From Serendipita indica DSM 11827 (Eukaryota; Basidiomycota; Agaricomycetes; Sebacinales; Serendipitaceae), in NCBI GenBank assembly GCA_910890315.1, contig CAJVGD010000012.1, positions 372,001 through 436,000 on the forward strand: DNA of 64,000 bases. The letters run 5' to 3'. Under the pieces are notes generated by a model. That model was not told where the DNA came from, ran no database searches, and worked only from the letters and a program-made list of their open reading frames with translations. A program made the position numbers and the translations under genes. Below, in pieces: positions 58,985-64,000 of the stretch (position 1 is its first letter; each line of letters begins with the position of its first letter).

Positions 58985-60888
58985 ATAGATAATCTCCTTC
59001 AGTCGCCTTGGGTCCTTACATTTGCTGCTCTAGCAAGCGTATCCGTTCTCTATATTGCAAAGTACAAAATGAATGACAAGGAAGCGACTGCTCGCTTGTT
59101 GTACGATCTCCCGGGCCCACCGCGGCACTTTCTACTGGGAAGTGCCGCATATTTCCCCAATATTCGTGGTCTAAGGCCTTTAGCAAATGGAGGGAAGAAT
59201 ATGGTCTGTCATGTGCAATCTTGAGTGCGTGGGAGAGAACTTATCACTTGCAGGCGAGACCATATTCGTTCCCATTGCAACAATATCCGCAATAACCATC
59301 CACTCGCTAGGTGACGCCGAAGAACTGCTCAATCGACGCACCAATATCTGGACCAAAAAACAACATGGTCCGCAACCAATACGCATAAACTATTCGGGAG
59401 TTATCAATCGACTTATAGATATATCAGAATGGGGTTCTCTTGGAGCCTGCTCTTGATGCAGCCTGGCGAGCCATTCAACGAATAGCGCTGCATCTTTCGA
59501 AAGGCACTGGGTACGCAAGCCATTGTTCAATACAACCCCCCTGTGGAGGCCGAAGACAAAAGTCTCGTTGAATCACTGAACATGTTTACTGGCGACCCAT
59601 TCCAGAAGATCCAGGCAATAGTGGTGGCGATGATCATCAAGTTGACCTATGGGTCTAAGATAGACGAAGAACACGGAGAAGAACTTACAAAGATAAATGT
59701 TACGGGTGTAGAATTGGTTGCTTGGTGCTTCAGTCAGGTGTGGATTGTAAACGCTCTGTCTATCAGTCGACGCTGTCTAATCTGCATACAGTTCGTTTCC
59801 TTCCTTCTTGGTTACCCGGCTTGAAGTATCCTTCCGTTGTAAAGAAAGGACGCGAGCTCATCCCCGCGATGCGGAATAGGGGCTTGACCTTGTCAAGGCG
59901 GATATTGTGCGCCTATTAGTTACATTAACAGCCTCCAACTCTTAACAGGAACGCAGGAATGTCGATTTGTCTATTCTCTCGAGGCATCTACATCAGGCCG
60001 AGTTTGACCATGAGCCCCTGCAAAATGCAACAGCGATGATGTATTTGGTAAGCTGCTTCCTCGCCCATAGACATCTAGTAATGCCGTCGATAGGTCGTGT
60101 GGACACAGTGAGTGGTACTGATGCTACAGGCGTTGCTAATATTGGTAGATTTCCACAGGCCTGGCGAGCTTTGCCACATGCTCTTGTTTCCAGAGATTCA
60201 GAAACGCATACAAGCGGAGATTGATGGCGATATCGCACCTGGACAACTGCCCACGAGCAAGCAAGCGGTAGCAATGAAGTGCCTCGGAGCCGTTTGGAAA
60301 GAGTCACTTCGCCTCTCCCCGCCGTTTCCCACAGGTATTGCATTGCTTGCTCAGTTATTGCATTGCTGACCAGCCGCAGCTGTACCTCATGTGAATACTT
60401 GCAACGACATCTTCAAAGGTTACTATAGTGCACGCTTTTGATCATGAATGTCATGTTCATGCTACGCAACCAGCGGATATGGGGGTGAGGACGCGAACGT
60501 ATTCCGACCGGAACGCTTTCTCGATGGTAGTCAACGAGCACAAGAGCTCTTGCGCATCGAGTCGATTGTTTTCGGATTTGGGAGGCGGTGCGTACTTTTG
60601 TGCCCTATTGATGCGCGACGGTCGTAGATTTTGTTGTTTCTGACAGAATGTGCCCGGGGAGAGACGTTGCAGACCGAGTTGCTCTCACGCTGACGGCGTC
60701 TGTGCTTGGAGCATATGACATTTGTCCCGCTCGAAGGAGTGGAGATTCCGACGCACGTTGAATTTAACAAAACGCAAACGAGGTGATGTCCGCTTCACGC
60801 TCCGCCTTCGTCGTCCATGCCAAGCATAACGCATTGGTTCTCAGACGGGCCGGTTAATGTGAAATATCGGTTCATTCGACGATATTAA
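58985..60888 (+). pseudogene. Tandem cytochrome P450 pseudogene
   Basis: This copy aligns along its length with the P450 at 56612. The start ATG has become ATA at 58985 (context IDNLLQSPWVLTFAALASVS). The first exon loses frame after LPGPPRHFLLGSAAYFPN; the correct continuation SKAFSKWREEYG is in another frame. TAG at 59483-59485 replaces the CAG of FNEQRSIFR (now FNE*RCIFR). A short deletion near 60165 breaks the I-helix exon before CHMLLFPEIQ, and an extra G near 60486 breaks IWGEDANVF. ExxR (KESLRLSPPF) and FGFGRR remain readable. Multiple independent lesions make it a pseudogene. Confidence 0.9.
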
Positions 60889-61304
60889 GGCTCCTGTCCG
60901 GGGTTCTAGTCGCAGACGTTCGATGCACCAGAAGGTTGCTATGTCGGATTGTCGTGCAACAAGAAAGCTCTTCGGGCCGTTGGAGTTGTCTCCGTGTTTC
61001 TCTCGTGATTTACTCTGCTGCCGTCGGCTGGCTTGGGTGCCTTACCCTGCAGGCCGGTTCGCTGTCAAATATTGGATCCGAGCTGTTTGGACGTCGCCGA
61101 GCGCGCAGCAGCAGTTTAGAAAACGTAATAACCATTAGTTTTTTTTTGAACCCGGCCGCACCGCCCTCGACTCGAGTCTGTTTCCCGTTTGACTAGCAGG
61201 ACGCGGTCACAGACTGCCGTTGTTGTTTGGCTCATCGGATATTTACTCTTACTTCCCGACCTCCTCAATCCTCCTCAAAAATCTCCCCCCACCCACGCTC
61301 ATTA
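60889..61304. other. Intergenic region upstream of the seven-LysM gene
   Basis: No gene is supported in these 416 bp; a T tract lies at about 61139-61146. Confidence 0.5.
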
Positions 61305-63807
61305 ATGGCTCGTCTCTCGCTCGCTGTTCTCTCCGTCTTTCTCGCTCTTTTCCCTTCGGCACTCGCAAAAAATGTCGCCCGCGACGCCAATGGTGTATTC
61401 TCGACTTGCAACCACGACTTTGCTTTTACCTGGGATGATGTGAGTCGTCTGTTTCACCTTTTCTCGCTCATTCGGTGGCTAACCGCCGTGCTACCCAGGG
61501 TCCATACGGTGCGTCCACGGCGGTTTGGGAGTCTTTCTTGGGTACTTACCAGTCACAGAATGGACAGAAGAAATTGTAGATGAATTTGACTGCATGGCTG
61601 GCAAGACGACGCTTTGTAAGTCGTTTCGACCCTCAGCCCTTTCAGCGGCTAACCACCACCCGCACAGTCGTCAGCGGTACCACTGGAGGCTGTATATACT
61701 CGCCGGATAATGTTTCACGATTGCGATATGCATTCGAAGCGGGCCACCAGATTGCCTCGCACGCATGGAGGTACCGCTTTTTGCACAATTCAAAGAGGAG
61801 CGCCGCTCTGACCAGTGGATAGGGACGTGGACATGAACTCCATGACGAATGCACAAATTGATGAACAGATTCAGCGTTTGGACGAAGCCATTATCAAGAT
61901 TCTCGGTGTCCGTCCAAAGGTCTTCCGTGCACCAGTCACTCTCACATCATCTTCGGTCATCTCGTATATACAATCCAAGCATGGCAAGACCATTGTTACC
62001 TCGGATGCGCCATCCAACGACGCCGCACAGGGTGCGACGGGCTCCTCCGTGTATGCATTTTTCCAATCCCTCGCCGCAGGCGGCGCGTCGACCAGGCGCA
62101 TCTCCCAGTCGACCGAAACCTCGCAGGCGGCGTTGGATGGGATGGATCAGGGAAGCGTCGAAGTTCTCGCTACCGCCGGCATCAGGCTCGTCACCGTCGC
62201 GCAGTGCTTGGACATTAACCCGTATGAGACCGTAGGGTCGTATGGTGTGCGTGATAGCTCGTGGACGTGCGATGGTACTTGGACTGCACCGGCTACGTCT
62301 ACCAACTGTCAACAAACGTATACCGCCCAAGCTGGCGAGAACACCTGCAGCAAAATTGCTGCAAAGTTCTCCGGACTCTCTGGCTCAGACATTTACTTTG
62401 CAAATCCGTCGCTAAATTGCCAAGACATCTGGCAATGGACGTCAATTTGCATTCCTCCTGGTAATTTGTTTCTCCTATATGCATCCGCACCCCTCCGCTG
62501 ACAGCATGGTCTAGCCTCCGGAACCACGACGATCCCGTGTAGTCAGACATATGCCACTCAGCCAGGCGAGAATACATGCTCCAAGATTGCCACCAAGTTT
62601 GGCACATCCGCTGAGCTTGTCTCAGCTGCCAATCGACAGGTTAATTGCCAGGATATTTGTCCGTCTCTTCCACCCTGTCCCGTCTCGAATTTAGTCTAAC
62701 TCTTCTTAGGGACCGGAACGCCACTGTGCATACCGCAAGCCACCGCCACCACCTCGTCGTCTACCCCTGGCCCGACTGGAACGAACGGCTGCAGCGCGTA
62801 TACGGCGCAGGCTGGTGATACTTGCACAAAGCTCGCCACAAAGTTCGGCACTACGGTGGCCTCGATCAAGGCTTCGAACCCTTCGTGGCTCAACTGTGAC
62901 GATATTTGGGCAAATACTCCTCTTACCATTTGCGTGGGATCCACCAGCACTTCTACCTCCTCGGCCAGTACGTCGACCTCGAGCGGATCTGCCTGTAACG
63001 CGTACACTGCCCAGTCTGGCGATACCTGCACCAAACTTGCGACGAAATTCGGCACTACGGTGGACTCGATCAAGGCTTCAAACCCATCGTGGCTCAACTG
63101 TGACGATATCTGGGCAAACACACCGCTCACCATTTGCGCAGCCAGTGGATCGACGTCGACGTCCTCCAGTTCTACTTCGACATCATCTAGTAACGGGAAC
63201 AATGTCTGCAGCTCGTATAGTGCACAAAGCGGAGACAATTGTACCAAGTTGGCCGCCAAGTTTGGAACGACCGTCGCTTTGATCAAGTCTTCGAACCCTT
63301 CGTGGCTTAACTGCGATGATATCTGGGAGTGGACGCCACTCACCATTTGCGTACCTGCTGGGGCAACCACAAGCACGCCGACGGATGTCCAAACCTCTAC
63401 GTCGACGAGCACGTCCAGCTCGGCCACTTCGACTGCTACGGAGACATGCGTGACCAAGTACGCTGCTGGGGACAACGAGACGTGCATTACCGTTGCTACC
63501 AAGTTTGGACTTTCGGCGACTGACATTTTCAATGCTAATAGTACGTCTCTGTGTCTTGATTCTCCTCGCCTACTCTAACAACAACGCTCCAGATTTCCTC
63601 AATTGCAACTCGATTTGGAAGTTTACACCAATCTGTATTCCTCCTGGAGGCAAAGGATGCACAAAGACAATCAACAGCTGGCCGGGGGCAACGTGTGCCA
63701 ATGTCGCGACTGCATATGGCACGACAGAGTCGAATGTTCGTTTCTGGAATGATTTTGTGGACTGCAACTCGATCTGGACGAACACGCCTCTCTGCGTGGC
63801 CCACTGA
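61305..63807 (+). CDS. Secreted NodB-like pseudo-deacetylase with seven LysM domains
   Basis: A homologue of the two array deacetylases with a signal peptide (MARLSLAVLSVFLALFPSALA). TWDDGPY is kept, but SHTWSHAHL has become SHAWRDVDM (second metal His lost), RPPYGDID has become RAPVTLTSS, and MTLSHE has become RRISQS (catalytic His lost). The fold still reads through IDEQIQRLDEAIIKILGVRP and VATAGIRLVTVAQCLD-like sequence. Seven LysM units follow, the third to fifth (62790-63352) almost identical: TYTAQAGENTCSKIAAKF, TYATQPGENTCSKIATKF, YTAQAGDTCTKLATKFGT, YTAQSGDTCTKLATKFGT, YSAQSGDNCTKLAAKFGT, then a diverged sixth and a last ending WTNTPLCVAH. The intron that splits TW from DD in the other two genes is absent. 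Most likely a chitin-binding protein without deacetylase activity. Confidence 0.88.
62790..63352 (+). repeat. Three tandem near-identical LysM units with Ser/Thr linkers
   Basis: LysM 3, 4 and 5 of the gene repeat with a period of about 195-210 bp. All contain SNPSWLNCDDIW and a TPLTIC end, and lie in one exon, unlike the intron-split LysM units of the array. Recent unit amplification is likely. Confidence 0.85.
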
Positions 63808-64000
63808 GCTGGTTCACGGACAAAACACACTTCCTCCTCCCTCTCACAAAAACTCAAACTCATCCGCTCATTTTGATGTTTATCCTCTCCCCGAAGCAAC
63901 TGCCTAATCGTTTCACTCGGGAACTTACCGTCGTTACTAGTACGTGCGCTGTACATACCCACCCAATCTTTTGTCATATAAAAGTGCAGTGCCTCCATCT

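Noticed and set aside
62790-63352. Possible CRISPR-like or satellite array because of regular spacing
   Set aside because: The repeats are protein-coding LysM units in frame within a eukaryotic gene.
62696-63532. 278-codon minus-strand frame opposite the seven-LysM gene
   Set aside because: Its repeats are the reverse reading of the LysM tandem repeats; no independent signal.

Overview
The window is nuclear DNA of a filamentous basidiomycete. Almost every gene is broken by many short introns (about 45-65 nt, GT-AG), a few exons are only 7-11 nt, and the gene set is fungal. The intron density and the LysM-extended secreted chitin deacetylases fit an Agaricomycete, possibly Rhizoctonia or a relative. 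The genus is inference; no marker gene is present to settle it.

Layout. 0-6 kb is housekeeping: the end of a BLI-3-like flavin-fold gene, CDP-diacylglycerol synthase (minus), a SET-domain ribosomal lysine methyltransferase divergent from it, and a REX4-type exonuclease. 6.5-19.9 kb is a four-gene plus-strand array of secreted chitin-directed enzymes in the order deacetylase, M36 fungalysin, M36 fungalysin, deacetylase. All four carry C-terminal LysM chitin-binding cassettes, and the cassettes look exchanged between the two unrelated enzyme families. 20.9-30.7 kb is housekeeping: coatomer alpha, ornithine decarboxylase antizyme with a programmed +1 frameshift site, and a PPIP5K/Vip1-Asp1 inositol pyrophosphate kinase. 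31.8-36.2 kb is a secretome patch: three diverged copies of a small secreted CxxC protein and one further secreted basic protein. 36.4-52 kb holds BTB, bZIP, MADS-box and C2H2 regulators, an Asteroid/XPG-like protein, an unrecognised helical protein, and a small gene whose product looks like a Kex2-processed repeat peptide precursor. 52.9-60.9 kb is a decaying accessory block: a truncated relic of the helical gene, an MFS transporter, a P450 with one in-frame stop, and a tandem P450 pseudogene. 61.3-63.8 kb is a third LysM deacetylase-like gene with seven LysM domains and most catalytic residues replaced.

How the genes may work together. The array suggests a cell-wall module: LysM anchors the proteins on chitin, the deacetylases would turn it to chitosan, and the fungalysins would cut proteins bound there. 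In other fungi secreted fungalysins cut plant chitinases. The third deacetylase homologue looks like a non-catalytic chitin binder. The MFS/P450 pair shares one intergenic region and may be the remnant of a small detoxification or metabolite unit. Splice sites were read by eye, so gene ends are firm but some internal exons are provisional.
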